NCBI RefSeq assembly: GCF_014649655.1
Contig: NZ_BMTL01000011.1
Span: 62,001-126,000, forward strand
Length of the DNA stretch: 64,000 nucleotides
Origin: Streptomyces humidus
GTDB taxonomy: Bacteria > Actinomycetota > Actinomycetes > Streptomycetales > Streptomycetaceae
Direction: 5' to 3'
Below, one piece after another: positions 50,228 to 57,948 of the stretch. The first letter of the stretch is position 1. Each line of letters opens with the position of its first letter. Position numbers and translations under genes: made by a program. The notes below the pieces were generated by a model. The model was not told the DNA's origin, made no database searches, and saw only the letters and a list, made by a program, of their open reading frames with translations.

Positions 50228-51673
50228 CTACTCCAGGCCCGCTCGCAGGCCCGCCCGTTCGCGCTCGGACGGGGTCAGCGGCGGGCCGGGCAGCGGCCGC
50301 CTGAGGGGCCCGGCGGTGGCTGCCAGCAGGACCGTCGGGGTCAGCAGGACCTGCGGGCCCCGCTCCAGCGACGTCACGTCGGTCACCCGGCGGGCGATCC
50401 GGCCGCTGCCGGTGGCCGTGAGCATCAGACGGCCCACGTACGCGGCCAGGAGCCGGTCGCGGAGCGTGGGGCCGTTCTCCGTGGCGCCCGGATAGAACAC
50501 GTCCTGGCCGACGGCGAGGTCCCAGGCGCCGCCCGCCGGGCGGGCCACCGCCCGCTGGACGCGACGGGACAGCCCGGCCGAGCCCCAGCCGTGCCGCCGG
50601 ACGGCGTCCCGCAACGCCACCGCGCTCTGGGCGGCGACCGAGAGACCGTGGCCGTAGAGCGGGTTGTACGCGGCCAGCGCGTCGCCGAGGACGGCGAAGT
50701 TCTCCGGCCAGGCCGCCATCCGCTCGTAGTAGCTGCGGCGGTTGACGGTGGCCCGCGTGTACGACACATCCGAGAGCGGCTCGGCCCGCTCCAGCAGTTC
50801 CCCGATGACCGGGTGGCGCAGCTCCTCGCGGGCGAAGCGGACGAAGTCGTCGTTCTCCGCGGTCGGTTCGCCGCCCCGTGTGCCGTTGAGGGTCACGATC
50901 CAGCGGCCGTCCTCGATGGGCAGCAGGAACCCCGCCCGGCCCGGACGGCCGTCCCGCGGGTCGGGCTGCACGTTGACGATCGGATACCCGGACCGGGCCT
51001 GCTCGGGCGCCAGATAGAGCCGGCTCGCGTAGGCGAGCCCCGGGTCGACCTCGCGCCGCTCCACCGCGGGCAGACCGAGGGCCTGGAGCCACCCGGCCGC
51101 CCGCGAACCCCGCCCGGTCGTGTCGACGACCAGGGCGGCGGGGACGGTCCGTTCCGGACCGGACGCCGAGCCGTCCCGCCCGTCCGTCCCGCCCCGCGTG
51201 CGCACCCGCACTCCCGTGACGGCCCCGGCGTCCCCGACCAGGCCCGTCGCCTCGGTCCCGGCGAGCAGTTCGATCCGCTCGTCGGCGAGGACCCGGGCGC
51301 GGATCGTCGCGTCGAGCAGGTCGCGTCCGGCGAGGATCACGTGGTGGGACTCCGGCCAGCGGCGGAACCAGCCCCGCGGGCCCAGGACGACCATGTCCGT
51401 CGTGACCGGCGACCGGCGCGCACCCGCGTCCCGCAGGGCCCCGGTGACGCCCGGCAGCAGTTCCTCCACCGCCCGCACCCCGCCCGACCACAGCATGTGG
51501 GCGTGGCGCGCCTGGGGCAGGCCCCTGCGGGGCGCGGGGCCGTCGGGCAGGACGTCCCGCTCGATCACGACGACCCGGTCGGCGAAGCCGCTCAGGGCGC
51601 GTGCGGCGAGCATGCCAGCGTGGGATCCCCCCAGCACTACGGCGGTTCTGGCGGGGTTGGAGGGCTCACTCAT
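50228..51673 (-). CDS. FAD-dependent oxidoreductase / monooxygenase-like protein
   Basis: 481 aa. The N-terminal dinucleotide fold is TAVVLGGSHAGMLAARALSG with the acidic end VVVIERDVLPDG; GLPQARHAHMLWSGG follows as in 2-polyprenyl-6-methoxyphenol-hydroxylase-like flavoproteins; the second FAD motif is ENFAVLGDALAAYNPLYGHG. It starts at ATG 51673, overlapping the membrane-protein gene by eight bases. It is the third gene of a trio with an ImmA/IrrE-type metallopeptidase and a MAB_1171c-type membrane protein, an association I recall from other Streptomyces genomes. Likely modifies a small lipophilic molecule; substrate unknown. Confidence 0.85.
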   Translation of the reverse strand: MSEPSNPARTAVVLGGSHAGMLAARALSGFADRVVVIERDVLPDGPAPRRGLPQARHAHMLWSGGVRAVEELLPGVTGALRDAGARRSPVTTDMVVLGPRGWFRRWPESHHVILAGRDLLDATIRARVLADERIELLAGTEATGLVGDAGAVTGVRVRTRGGTDGRDGSASGPERTVPAALVVDTTGRGSRAAGWLQALGLPAVERREVDPGLAYASRLYLAPEQARSGYPIVNVQPDPRDGRPGRAGFLLPIEDGRWIVTLNGTRGGEPTAENDDFVRFAREELRHPVIGELLERAEPLSDVSYTRATVNRRSYYERMAAWPENFAVLGDALAAYNPLYGHGLSVAAQSAVALRDAVRRHGWGSAGLSRRVQRAVARPAGGAWDLAVGQDVFYPGATENGPTLRDRLLAAYVGRLMLTATGSGRIARRVTDVTSLERGPQVLLTPTVLLAATAGPLRRPLPGPPLTPSERERAGLRAGLE

Positions 51674-53021
51674 GCGTGGACATGCTCTCTGCCGGGGCGG
51701 CCGCGTGGGCGCGGACCGCCTGGAGGTCGAGGGGGCGGCGAAGGGCGCGGGACACGGCCTGGATCTCGCGCAGGAGATAGGTGGTGTCCGGCCCGGAGGA
51801 GGAAGGCCCCGAGGAGGAAGGCCCGGAGGAGGAAGGCCCCGGTGAGGCGGGCGCAGAGGAGGTGCGCGAGGCGCCGGTGGCGGGGGAGCCGCCGGCCACG
51901 GGGGATGCGGGGGACGCGGTCCGGACGCCGGTCCGCGCGGACTCCGCAGCTTCGGGCGTCCCCGCACCGCGCTGCGACCGCTCCCTCGTCTGCACGGCGT
52001 CCAGCAGCGCGACGCCCGCGGCCAGGGCCTGCGCCCGGCCGCGCTCGAAGCCGAGGGCGACGGCGGCGTCGTAGGACCGGGCGCGCAGGTCGTCGTCCAG
52101 ATGACGGGCCAGTTGCAGCAGGGCGTCGCGGATGAACGTCTCGCGGCGGATCAGCCGCAGTTCGGGGGTGGCGCGCAGGTCGAACGGCTCGCGCCCGCCG
52201 GTGACGGTCCGCATCAGCCGGGACAGCGGCTGCAGGCTCCGGTGCCGGCGGCGCACCCGCCAGCGCTCCTGCAGATACTGGCCGGCGTGCGGCACGATGA
52301 AGCCGATCGCGACCAGCGTGGCGGCGATGCAGGCCGCCGACGGCGCGATGCTCGTGTTCAGCCAGTCCAGGTCGTGACCGGTCCAACGGGCCGCGACAGC
52401 CGTCAGTTTGGCCGCGCTGAACAGCAGGTTGGTGACATAGCCGGCCCCCAGGAAGCGCAGCCCCCAGCGCAGCCAGGCGTCGAGGCCCTCGGTGCGGCTC
52501 CAGTTCCACACCAGCCGTGCGGTGACCGAGCACGCCACCGTGTGCGCGAGCAGGTAGAGCAGGATCTCCTCGCGCATGTACGGCGTGTTGGCGTAGTACG
52601 TGTCGAGGTCGCGGATCCGCTCCACGGGCACGTCGGCCAGCGCGAAGAGCACCCACAGGGCGACCACCACGCCCGCGTAGACGGAGACCACCCAGCGCGT
52701 CGCGCGCCGGGTCTGGGCCGAGCGCTCGGTACGGCCGTTGCGCCAGGCGATGATCAGCAGCAGCCAGGACGCGGACAGCGCGGTGAGCAGGGAGTACACC
52801 CAGGGCGCGGCGATGTTCGGCACTCCGGTGACCCGGTTGGTCCAGGCGATGGTCTTCGGGGCGGCGAACACGAACACCGCGCAGGCGAACACCAGCAGGC
52901 CGCCGACGGCGCGCAGCAGCGGGTCCCGCCAGAGTTTGAGGATGCTGGGCAGTTTGATGGCGAGGGCCGCGCCGAGCACCGCGGTGGGCAGCCAGAAGGA
53001 GATGTACATCCCGTGGTTCAC
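51666..53021 (-). CDS. MAB_1171c-family integral membrane protein
   Basis: 451 aa. Seven hydrophobic helices in residues 5-265 (for example YISFWLPTAVLGAALAIKL, LLRAVGGLLVFACAVFVFAA, WVYSLLTALSASWLLLIIAW), then a cytoplasmic tail of about 180 residues with RRHRSLQPLSRLMRTVTGG and a Ser/Pro/Gly repeat (SSSGPSSSGPSSSGP). The topology and neighbours match the MAB_1171c family of putative transporters. ATG at 53021 overlaps the upstream metallopeptidase stop (ATGA). Possibly a receptor or exporter served by the partner proteins. Confidence 0.8.
   Translation of the reverse strand: MNHGMYISFWLPTAVLGAALAIKLPSILKLWRDPLLRAVGGLLVFACAVFVFAAPKTIAWTNRVTGVPNIAAPWVYSLLTALSASWLLLIIAWRNGRTERSAQTRRATRWVVSVYAGVVVALWVLFALADVPVERIRDLDTYYANTPYMREEILLYLLAHTVACSVTARLVWNWSRTEGLDAWLRWGLRFLGAGYVTNLLFSAAKLTAVAARWTGHDLDWLNTSIAPSAACIAATLVAIGFIVPHAGQYLQERWRVRRRHRSLQPLSRLMRTVTGGREPFDLRATPELRLIRRETFIRDALLQLARHLDDDLRARSYDAAVALGFERGRAQALAAGVALLDAVQTRERSQRGAGTPEAAESARTGVRTASPASPVAGGSPATGASRTSSAPASPGPSSSGPSSSGPSSSGPDTTYLLREIQAVSRALRRPLDLQAVRAHAAAPAESMSTHE
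51790..51834. repeat. 15-base in-frame repeat in the MAB_1171c-type gene
   Basis: Three tandem copies of GGCCCSGAGGAGGAA encode, on the minus strand, the (SSSGP)3 tract of the cytoplasmic tail. Confidence 0.9.
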
Positions 53022-53656
53022 CGCGCGGTACCCCGGCGTCCCCGGTAGCCCAGCGTCCGCTGGACCGCGGCCGTCTCCGCGCCGGGCCCGGAGGCGGACG
53101 GTCCCGGGCCGTCCGGCCCCGGGTCGGACAGATAGCGCCGGAAGCGGGCCGCGAGGCGGTGGCCGAAGTCGTCGGCCTCGGCCTCGTCGTCCTCGCGGGA
53201 GCCGTTGCGGGCGGCGACGGTCAGCGCGACGGAGTCCCAGCCGGACCGGCCGGCCAGCACGCCCGCCGCCACCGTGCCGACGCCGTGATGGTGATGGCGG
53301 TGCCCGGCGTGCAGATGCCAGAGCTCATGTCCGAGGATGACCAACTGCTGCACCGCCTCGGCCCGTTCCTCCACGATCACCAGGTCGAACTCCTGGAACT
53401 CCACCCACAGGCCGGTGACGCCGAACGCGTCGGGGAACCGCTCGAACCGCACTTCGACGGGACGGCCGCCGCGCCGAGCGGACATCGCCTCGCACAGCGC
53501 CCGGCACACGTCCCGCACCCCGCACGGGCGACGGGGGCGCGCCCGCAGCGCGGCGGAGAGATCGCCGGTCAGCTCGCGCATGGCCGGTCCGGTCCGCGTG
53601 CGCCGCAGCGCCGAGGCGATCCGGGCCGCCCTTCCGCGCGCGCCCGCGATGTCCAT
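53018..53656 (-). CDS. ImmA/IrrE-type zinc metallopeptidase
   Basis: 212 aa. ATG at 53656 with GGGGGAG upstream. The zinc motif is VILGHELWHLHAGH (HExxH) with a following acidic helix EDDEAEADDFGHRLAARF supplying the third ligand; the family typically cleaves an XRE-type repressor in response to a signal. No XRE gene is adjacent in this window, so its substrate is elsewhere or it acts differently. First gene of the trio with the MAB_1171c-type protein and the FAD enzyme, with overlapping stops and starts. Confidence 0.87.
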   Translation of the reverse strand: MDIAGARGRAARIASALRRTRTGPAMRELTGDLSAALRARPRRPCGVRDVCRALCEAMSARRGGRPVEVRFERFPDAFGVTGLWVEFQEFDLVIVEERAEAVQQLVILGHELWHLHAGHRHHHHGVGTVAAGVLAGRSGWDSVALTVAARNGSREDDEAEADDFGHRLAARFRRYLSDPGPDGPGPSASGPGAETAAVQRTLGYRGRRGTAR

Positions 53657-54066
53657 CCGCTCCCCCTTCTCCACCGCCCGGCGGCACCCGTCCGAGCCTA
53701 CGCGGCCGGTTGTGCTCACGTCACGAGAAGTTTCCACGGGACCGCCGATGGAAAGCGCTGTCAGAGATCGCGTCGAAACCATTGACGGGCGGGCGCATCG
53801 AATTTTACGTTCCGTCCGAAGTCACGAGCATGATCCGAAATACCGAACCACTGAACCACCGGTCACGACCCACCGCCCCGAGCAGCCGGCCACCGCCCAC
53901 CGGCCACCGGTCCCCAGCCGCCACTCGCGAACCGCGAACCGCGGGACGGGAACGGGAGCGGCGGGACCACGGAAAGGGCGCGCGGACCCGCGCGACCGGG
54001 CACCGCAGACCACGCGCCGCGCCCGCAGGGGAACCCGCGGCGGAAACCGAGACCCGAGAGGCCACG
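53657..54066. other. 410-base divergent promoter region
   Basis: Lies between the ImmA-type gene and the arabinofuranosidase gene. It holds the operator and promoter at 53751-53810. The remaining 250 bases before the arabinofuranosidase start are Arg/Pro-coding-like GC-rich sequence without a credible gene. Confidence 0.5.
53751..53810 (+). promoter_or_regulatory. LacI-type operator and promoter upstream of the arabinofuranosidase gene
   Basis: GAAAGCGCTGTC at 53751-53762 is one base from the palindrome GAAAGCGCTTTC used by many LacI-family regulators. It is followed by -35 TTGACG (53782-53787), a 17-base spacer and TTACGT (53805-53810) as a weak -10. The implied leader is about 250 bases. 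Confidence 0.45.
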
Positions 54067-55581
54067 ATGAGCACCGCCCGCTTCACCCTCGACCCCGACT
54101 TCTCCGTCGGCGAGGTGAACCCCCGTCTCTTCGGCTCCTTCGTCGAACACCTGGGCCGCTGCGTCTACACGGGCGTCTTCGAGCCCGGACACCCCGCGGC
54201 CGACGCCGAAGGCCTCCGCACGGACGTCCTGGACCTCGTGCGGGAACTCGGCGTCACGGCCGTCCGCTACCCGGGCGGCAACTTCGTCTCCGGCTACCGG
54301 TGGGAGGACTCGGTCGGCCCCGTGGCGGACCGTCCCCGCCGCCTCGACCTGGCCTGGCACTCCACCGAGACGAACCGTTTCGGCCTCTCGGAGTACATCG
54401 ACTTCCTCCGCAAGGTCGGCCCGCAGGCCGAGCCCATGATGGCCGTCAACCTCGGCACGCGCGGAGTCGCCGAGGCCCTCCAGCTCCAGGAGTACGCCAA
54501 CCACGCCGAGGGCACCGCCCTCTCCGACCTCCGGGTGAGCCACGGCGACAAGGACCCGTTCGGGATCAGGCTGTGGTGTCTGGGCAACGAGATGGACGGC
54601 CCCTGGCAGACCGGCCACAAGACGGCCGAGGAGTACGGCCGTCTCGCCGCCGAGACCGCCCGGGCCATGCGTCAGCTCGACCCCGGAGTGGAGCTGGTCG
54701 CCTGCGGTTCCTCCAGCCAGTCCATGCCGACGTTCGCCGCGTGGGAGGCGAAGGTCCTCGAGGAGACGTACGAACTCGTCGACTACATCTCGCTGCACGC
54801 CTACTACTGGCCGGAGGACGGCGACGTCGACTCCTTCCTGGCCTCCGCCGTCGACATGGAGTCGTTCATCGAGAACGTGGTGGCGACCGCCGACCACGTG
54901 GGAGCGCGGCTGAAGTCGAAGAAGCGGATCAACCTCTCCTTCGACGAGTGGAACGTCTGGTACCTGCCCGAGTGGGAGAAGTACTCCAAGGGCATCGACC
55001 AGGGCGACTGGCCGCAGGCCCCGCGTCTGCTGGAGGACTGCTACAGCGTCACCGACGCCGTCGTCTTCGGCTCCCTGCTCATCGCGCTGCTGCGGCACGC
55101 CGACCGGGTCGCCGTCGCCTGTCTCGCCCAGCTCGTCAACGTCATCGCGCCGATCATGACCGAGCCCGGCGGCCCGGCCTGGCGGCAGACGACGTTCTTC
55201 CCGTTCGCCCAGGCCGCCCGCCACGGCCGCGGCCAGGTCCTCGACGTCCGGGTGGACTCGCCGACGTACCTGACGCGCAAGCACGGCGAGGCCGACCTCC
55301 TGCACGCGACGGCGGTCCGTGCCGAGGACGGCTCGGTCACCGTGTTCGCCGTCAACCGCGGACGCAACCAGGCGCTCCCCCTCGAGGTCCGCCTGAACAG
55401 CCTCGGCCTGACGTCGGTGGTGGAGCACAGCGTGCTCGCCGACGCCGACCCGGACGCCCGCAACACCCTCGCCGATCCCGAGCGGGTCGCGCCGCACCAG
55501 GCGGAGGGCACGACGCTGACGGACGGCACGCTGACGGCGACGCTGGAGCCGCTGTCCTGGAACGTGATCAGGCTGGCCTAG
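54067..55581 (+). CDS. abfA: alpha-L-arabinofuranosidase, glycoside hydrolase family 51
   Basis: 504 aa. It starts at ATG 54067 (MSTARFTLDPDFSVGEVNPR) and has no signal peptide, so it acts inside the cell on imported arabino-oligosaccharides. The TIM barrel carries GSFVEHLGRCVYTGVFEPGH, VRYPGGNFVSGYRWEDSVGP, acid/base Glu in WCLGNEMDGPWQ and nucleophile Glu in LSFDEWNVWYLPEW; a C-terminal beta domain follows (LLHATAVRAEDGSVTVFAVN). This is the complete, full-length GH51 layout. It fits with the secreted GH43-AbfB enzyme at 15706. No arabinose transporter is nearby. Confidence 0.96.
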   Translation: MSTARFTLDPDFSVGEVNPRLFGSFVEHLGRCVYTGVFEPGHPAADAEGLRTDVLDLVRELGVTAVRYPGGNFVSGYRWEDSVGPVADRPRRLDLAWHSTETNRFGLSEYIDFLRKVGPQAEPMMAVNLGTRGVAEALQLQEYANHAEGTALSDLRVSHGDKDPFGIRLWCLGNEMDGPWQTGHKTAEEYGRLAAETARAMRQLDPGVELVACGSSSQSMPTFAAWEAKVLEETYELVDYISLHAYYWPEDGDVDSFLASAVDMESFIENVVATADHVGARLKSKKRINLSFDEWNVWYLPEWEKYSKGIDQGDWPQAPRLLEDCYSVTDAVVFGSLLIALLRHADRVAVACLAQLVNVIAPIMTEPGGPAWRQTTFFPFAQAARHGRGQVLDVRVDSPTYLTRKHGEADLLHATAVRAEDGSVTVFAVNRGRNQALPLEVRLNSLGLTSVVEHSVLADADPDARNTLADPERVAPHQAEGTTLTDGTLTATLEPLSWNVIRLA

Positions 55582-55587
55582 GGGGTG

Positions 55588-55613
55588 CCGCCGAGTCGCC
55601 GGGCTCGCGGCGG
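55588..55613 (+). terminator. imperfect hairpin after the arabinofuranosidase gene
   Basis: CCGCCGAG - TCGCCGGG - CTCGCGGCGG, stem with a two-base bulge, seven bases after the stop. Confidence 0.35.
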
Positions 55614-55758
55614 GGCCGCCCGGGTGCCGGATCCGTGACGGGGGCGGGGGCGCCGGTGACCGCGGAACCACGGGGTGTGAACGGGCCGGGGTGAATGGCC
55701 TGAGTTCTACCTGGGCACGCCCCAGCGGTCTCCCTACGATGCGATCGCCCCGGTCCTT

Positions 55759-55795
55759 CACAGCAACTTCATTGACCCTTCACAGAGTTGCTGTG
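55759..55795. promoter_or_regulatory. 10-base inverted repeat upstream of the DUF4360 gene
   Basis: CACAGCAACT and AGTTGCTGTG are perfect inverted copies separated by 17 bases, 50 bases before the start at 55846. The spacer contains TTGACC. It may be an operator pair or an RNA stem-loop in the leader. Confidence 0.4.
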
Positions 55796-55845
55796 CGGAG
55801 CCGGCCGCATCCACCCCCCACCGATCGAAAGGAAGGGGAGAGACC

Positions 55846-56496
55846 ATGGCCAGTGGGCTGCTCCTGGGCGGCGCGGTCGCCGCGCTCGTCACCGCCGCCA
55901 TACCCGCGCACAACCCGTCCTCGGGATTCGTCGACCCGCCCCCGGACAAGATCGTCATCAATGTGGCGACGGTGAACGGCTCGGGCTGCCGCCCGGGTTC
56001 GGCAGCCGTCGCGGTCTCCGAGGACAACACGGCCTTCACCGTGACGTACAGCGAGTACCTCGCGCAGGTCGGCGGGAACTCCGACCCGACCGCGTTCCGC
56101 AAGAACTGCCAGCTGAGCCTGGTCGTCCACGTCCCCTCCGGCTTCACGTACGCCATCGCCAGCGCGGACTACCGGGGCTTCGCCTCGCTCCAGTCCGGGG
56201 CCAACGGCGTGCAGCGGGCCTCGTACTACTTCCAGGGCTCGTCGCAGACGGTGTTCAAGAACCACACCTTCAACGGCGCGCTCAACGACAACTGGCAGGC
56301 GACGGACACCACCGACTGGGCCAACCTCGTCTACGCGCCGTGCGGAGTCCAGCGCAACTTCAACATCAACACCGAGCTGCGGGTCAACGCGGGCACGTCC
56401 TCCGCGTCCAAGGTCAGCTTCATGACCATGGACTCGACGGACGGCGACATCAGCACCATCTACCACATGGCCTGGAAGGAGTGCCCGGGCAAGTGA
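55846..56496 (+). CDS. secreted DUF4360-type protein
   Basis: 216 aa. ATG at 55846 preceded by GGAAGGGGAGAGACC. A signal peptide (MASGLLLGGAVAALVTAAIP) leads to a beta-rich secreted domain with four cysteines probably forming disulfides (VNGSGCRPGS, RKNCQLSLVVHVPSGFTYAI, YAPCGVQRNFNINTELRV, WKECPGK). VNGSGC and the RKNCQL pattern are hallmarks of DUF4360, a family of unknown function common in actinobacteria and fungi. A good hairpin follows at 56519-56550. Confidence 0.9.
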   Translation: MASGLLLGGAVAALVTAAIPAHNPSSGFVDPPPDKIVINVATVNGSGCRPGSAAVAVSEDNTAFTVTYSEYLAQVGGNSDPTAFRKNCQLSLVVHVPSGFTYAIASADYRGFASLQSGANGVQRASYYFQGSSQTVFKNHTFNGALNDNWQATDTTDWANLVYAPCGVQRNFNINTELRVNAGTSSASKVSFMTMDSTDGDISTIYHMAWKECPGK

Positions 56497-56518
56497 GCGG
56501 GCCCCGGCCCTGAATCCG

Positions 56519-56550
56519 CCCGGTCCCTCCGGCGCACCGGAAGGGCCGGG
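56519..56550 (+). terminator. terminator of the DUF4360 gene
   Basis: CCCGGTCCCTCCGG - CGCA - CCGGAAGGGCCGGG: 14-base stem with one wobble and one mismatch, four-base loop, 22 bases after the stop. Confidence 0.65.
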
Positions 56551-56719
56551 CGCGGCCATGCGCGCGGGACCGGCGCTCGAGGCCGGGCGTCAGCGTCCCC
56601 ACGTGTCCGGACGAGATCGGCCCGCCCAGGGCCGTGGAGGTGGTCAGGACCTCGGGGGGCCTCTATGTCTTCCGTCAAGGCACCCCTGTCGGGTTTGGGG
56701 TGGTTCGGGGTTGTTGAGG

Positions 56720-56911
56720 TTACGCGGCGAGCTCGACGCCTTTCGGTGTCCGGGATTCGTAGAAGGTGCCGTCGCGGAGCATGGCGAACAGGACGCTGAT
56801 GCGTTGACGGGCGAGTCGGAGGAGGGCCTGGGTGTGGGTCTTGCCGCGTGCTCGCTGGTGGTCGTAGTAGGTGCGGGAGGCGGAGTTGGCGTTCATGCAG
56901 CCGAAGGCGGC
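56720..56911 (-). pseudogene. IS110-family transposase remnant (C-terminal about 60 residues)
   Basis: The minus strand reads CMNANSASRTYYDHQRARGK, THTQALLRLARQRISVLFAM, LRDGTFYESRTPKGVELAA. This is the end of the Transposase_20 domain of IS110 elements (normal text: YYDRKRAxGKxHxxALxxLARRRxxVLxAMLRDGTxY). The catalytic DEDD N-terminal domain is missing; upstream the frame runs straight into the IS481 fragment of the opposite strand, so the element was truncated by or during another insertion. Confidence 0.8.
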
Positions 56912-56919
56912 CGCCAGGC

Positions 56920-57383
56920 CGGCCGCGCCACCCGCAGCTCCATGGGCTTCGACTACGTCCACTCCGCCGTCGACGACCACACCCGCCTGGCCTACAGCGA
57001 GATCCACGGCGACGAGAAGGCGACACCTGCGCCGGGCCGCGACCTTCTTCACCGCGTCGGGCATCGACCGCATCGAGCGGCTCCTGACCGACAACGCTTG
57101 GCCTTACCGCAAGAGCTTCGCCTGGCAGCAGGCGCTCGCCGACCTCGGCGCGAGCCGCAAGCTCACCCCCGCCTACCGGCCGCAGACCAACGGCAAGGTC
57201 GAACGCTTCAACCGCACCCTGCTCGAGGAGTGCGCCTCACTCGAGCCCTACACCAGCAACGACGAGCGGACCGCGGCCCTGGCAGACTTCCTGCGCACCT
57301 GCAACCACCACCGCGGACACAGCGCACTCGGCGGCCAGCCGCCGATCAGCCGTGTGAACAATGCTGCGGGTCAATACACCTAG
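56920..57383 (+). pseudogene. IS481-family transposase remnant, frameshifted
   Basis: The integrase core is recognisable: MGFDYVHSAVDDHTRLAYSE (first Asp of DDE) in one frame, then, after a small deletion near 57025-57040, FFTASGIDRIERLLTDNAWP (second Asp), TPAYRPQTNGKVERFNRTLL (Glu) and NHHRGHSALGGQPPISRVNN in another frame. The N-terminal HTH region is missing; the fragment starts directly where the IS110 fragment ends. The element cannot encode an active enzyme. Confidence 0.85.
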
Positions 57384-57428
57384 CTAGATCCATGGACTGG
57401 GGTCTTGGCGCCGGTTGGCGCGCTCAGG

Positions 57429-57839
57429 TCACAGAGCGCCGGCTCGCCTCAACTCGCCGAGGCAGTCGTCGACCTCGATGACCTCGTCGCGGGAGAGGTT
57501 CGGGACGACCCACTGACGGACGGTGGCGTGGGCGATGAACTCCTCCGGGAGCCCGATCCCGTAGTGCTCCACGTAGTCGGCCGCGTCGAGGCGCCAGAAG
57601 AAGCGGCCGTCGCTCATGATGGCGGTGCCGCCGGAGCGGGAGAACTTATTTCCCAGAATGTCCTCAGAAAATCCCATCAGTGCAATGATCGGAGTGCCGG
57701 AGCGGAGATAATCTGTGATCTTTTTCCGCTCCTCTTCGGGAATCTCGCCGACTTGTCGCCGAAGCTCGTCGGCGTTATCCGCGAAGGCGGACTGGCTTGC
57801 GATCGTTCCGAATATTCCAAGGGGGGAGATGTTTGCCAT
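57429..57839 (-). CDS. candidate immunity protein for the adjacent RHS toxin
   Basis: 136 aa from ATG 57839; a GTG at 57905 would add 22 residues, and neither has a good ribosome-binding site. No known family is evident. The protein is soluble with a helical N-terminus (ADNADELRRQVGEIPEEERK) and an aromatic C-terminal part (SDGRFFWRLDAADYVEHYGI, EEFIAHATVRQWVVPNLSRD). It starts 110 bases after the stop of the giant RHS gene on the same strand, exactly where polymorphic-toxin immunity genes lie. Its DNA is clearly less GC-rich than the neighbours (runs such as AAATCCCATCAGTGCAATGA), a usual mark of recently acquired immunity cassettes. Confidence 0.65.
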   Translation of the reverse strand: MANISPLGIFGTIASQSAFADNADELRRQVGEIPEEERKKITDYLRSGTPIIALMGFSEDILGNKFSRSGGTAIMSDGRFFWRLDAADYVEHYGIGLPEEFIAHATVRQWVVPNLSRDEVIEVDDCLGELRRAGAL

Positions 57840-57948
57840 GCGAGGTTTTCCAGACAGTAGGCGCCATCCTGTGGTGGGAAGACGAAGGGGCCGTATTCTC
57901 ACCACAGGGTGGAGCGGTATCAGAACACTTCCGGTCGCATTCTACTGG

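Noticed and set aside
53710..54066. N-terminal extension of the arabinofuranosidase frame
   Set aside because: The added residues are Arg/Pro/Thr-rich and lie over the promoter; GH51 proteins begin near MSTARFTLDP.
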